Origin: CAWBCI01 sp963787195
Lineage (GTDB): Bacteria > Bacteroidota > Bacteroidia > Bacteroidales > JAGOPY01
DNA length: 64,000 nucleotides
NCBI GenBank assembly: GCA_963787195.1
Contig: CAWBCI010000020.1
Location: forward strand, 62,001 to 126,000
Direction of reading: 5' to 3'
Shown here: positions 63,517-64,000 of the stretch, piece by piece
Layout of the letters: each line of letters starts with the position of its first letter
Position numbering within the stretch: the stretch's first letter is position 1
The notes under the pieces: model-generated
Database searches by the model: none
The model's input: only the letters and a program-made list of their open reading frames with translations
What the model was told of the DNA's origin: nothing
Made by a program: the position numbers and the translations under genes

Positions 63517-64000
63517 CTATCTGACCAACAGGTCTTCATTCTTTTTTGCCAGGATACGGTTCAGGTTGCTCATAAATACCATTGAGCTGTGCGGTAGTCC
63601 GGCCGGATCATATTCCGCGGGAAATATCGCAGGCAAGTGGTTCACTTTTTCCAACAAATCATAAAAATTTGGCGGCATCATGAAATCAAATCTTAATTTA
63701 TTCTGGCAGGCCTCCCGTACAATAGGTAGTTTTTCTTCCCTCAAACCCAAAATATTTGCCACCGTTGCAGTAAACATAGTGTCAGTCACGGCTTCCTGAA
63801 GTATTGGCCTGCTGAAGGAATTTTCTTCATCTTCTTTTAAAATATTATAAACCATGATATCCGCCAAAATATCGACAGGTATGACCCTGAAACAGAACTT
63901 AAAGTAATAACCGGTTTTCAGGAAGATATCAAGTATATGCCAGATGGAATAATGGGCCGGACAAAGTCCATTTTTTTCAGAGCCGATTACCAGCGGGATA
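63517..64000 (-). CDS. C-terminal part of an SDR-like protein (5' end off the window)
   Basis: The frame is open from base 64000 to the stop at 63517 (160 codons; the internal ATG/TTG sites are not the true start). It reads IPLVIGSEKNGLCPAHYSIW and then FRVIPVDILADIMVYNIL. The VIPVDxLADxMV segment is like the loop of extended short-chain dehydrogenases (thioester or fatty acyl reductases) that closes the substrate pocket. The tail (~60-160) is helical and unfamiliar. It is upstream of the T9SS paralogues by only 45 bp. Reductase assignment is tentative. Confidence 0.6.
   Translation of the reverse strand, partial: IPLVIGSEKNGLCPAHYSIWHILDIFLKTGYYFKFCFRVIPVDILADIMVYNILKEDEENSFSRPILQEAVTDTMFTATVANILGLREEKLPIVREACQNKLRFDFMMPPNFYDLLEKVNHLPAIFPAEYDPAGLPHSSMVFMSNLNRILAKKNEDLLVR

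Noticed and set aside
57876..63539. Single 1887-residue secreted protein
   Set aside because: An internal sorting domain, intergenic hairpin and second signal peptide show two genes run together by indels.

Overview
The window looks like a chromosome segment of an uncultured Bacteroidota (Bacteroidales-like) bacterium. This rests on a flexirubin-type pigment locus, several secreted proteins with type IX secretion (T9SS) C-terminal sorting domains, DUF2141 and haem-binding-domain proteins, start sites without strong Shine-Dalgarno sequences, and TAnnTTTG-like promoter boxes. Almost every gene from 1 to about 51.6 kb, and again from 52.7 kb to the right edge, is on the minus strand. I saw no tRNA, rRNA or CRISPR array.

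Region 1 (1-27.6 kb) is a flexirubin/aryl-polyene plus dialkylresorcinol locus. Read in the direction of transcription it starts with an aromatic amino acid ammonia-lyase (starter acid), then a ketoreductase, a ketosynthase (KS), an ACP, an LpxL-like acyltransferase (frameshifted), DarA and DarB, a hotdog dehydratase, an unknown gene, a BtrH-like protein and an ABC-2 exporter. A 2.4-kb repeat array follows. After it come a thioesterase, a KS, a KS-like fragment, an ACP, a KS, a chain-length-factor-like KS, a deacetylase, DUF2141, LolA-like, lipoprotein and dehydratase genes, two haem-binding proteins, a GT2-DUF2062 glycosyltransferase, and a giant MMPL exporter-acyltransferase-methyltransferase that runs off the left edge with a frameshift. 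Together these would make the polyene acid and the resorcinol, join them, and move the product to the outer membrane.

The repeat array (14.18-16.60 kb) holds six tandem units of about 395-409 bp. Each has 19-bp inverted arms. In one unit the arms enclose exactly a RAYT/Y1 transposase gene; in the others a 42-nt spacer replaces it. A second RAYT at 47.2 kb lies beside a different family of small hairpins.

Region 2 (31.9-44.2 kb) is a complete Mrp/complex-I-like operon in the same gene order as archaeal mbx: mnhE, F, G, DUF4040, B, C, two antiporter subunits, then nuoH-, B-, C- and D-like genes. It ends in an unusual fusion of a 2x[4Fe-4S] NuoI-like domain to a GltD/NfnL-like flavoprotein, followed by a rubrerythrin-like gene. 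A Crp/Fnr-type regulator is divergent from it. The large subunit lacks the paired cysteines of [NiFe] hydrogenases, so this is probably a ferredoxin/NAD(P)H-linked ion pump and not a hydrogenase.

Region 3 (44.6-52.7 kb) is a mixed accessory stretch: a lipoprotein with Kre9/KNH-like repeats, gene remnants, a RAYT, a zinc peptidase, a PEBP protein, an AlkZ-like winged-helix protein and a tetrahaem cytochrome. Region 4 (52.7-64 kb) is a run of T9SS-secreted proteins, including two tandem paralogues of about 960 residues whose reading frames have run together through single-base indels. Apparent indels are frequent across the window; whether they are sequencing errors or real decay cannot be settled from the sequence alone.
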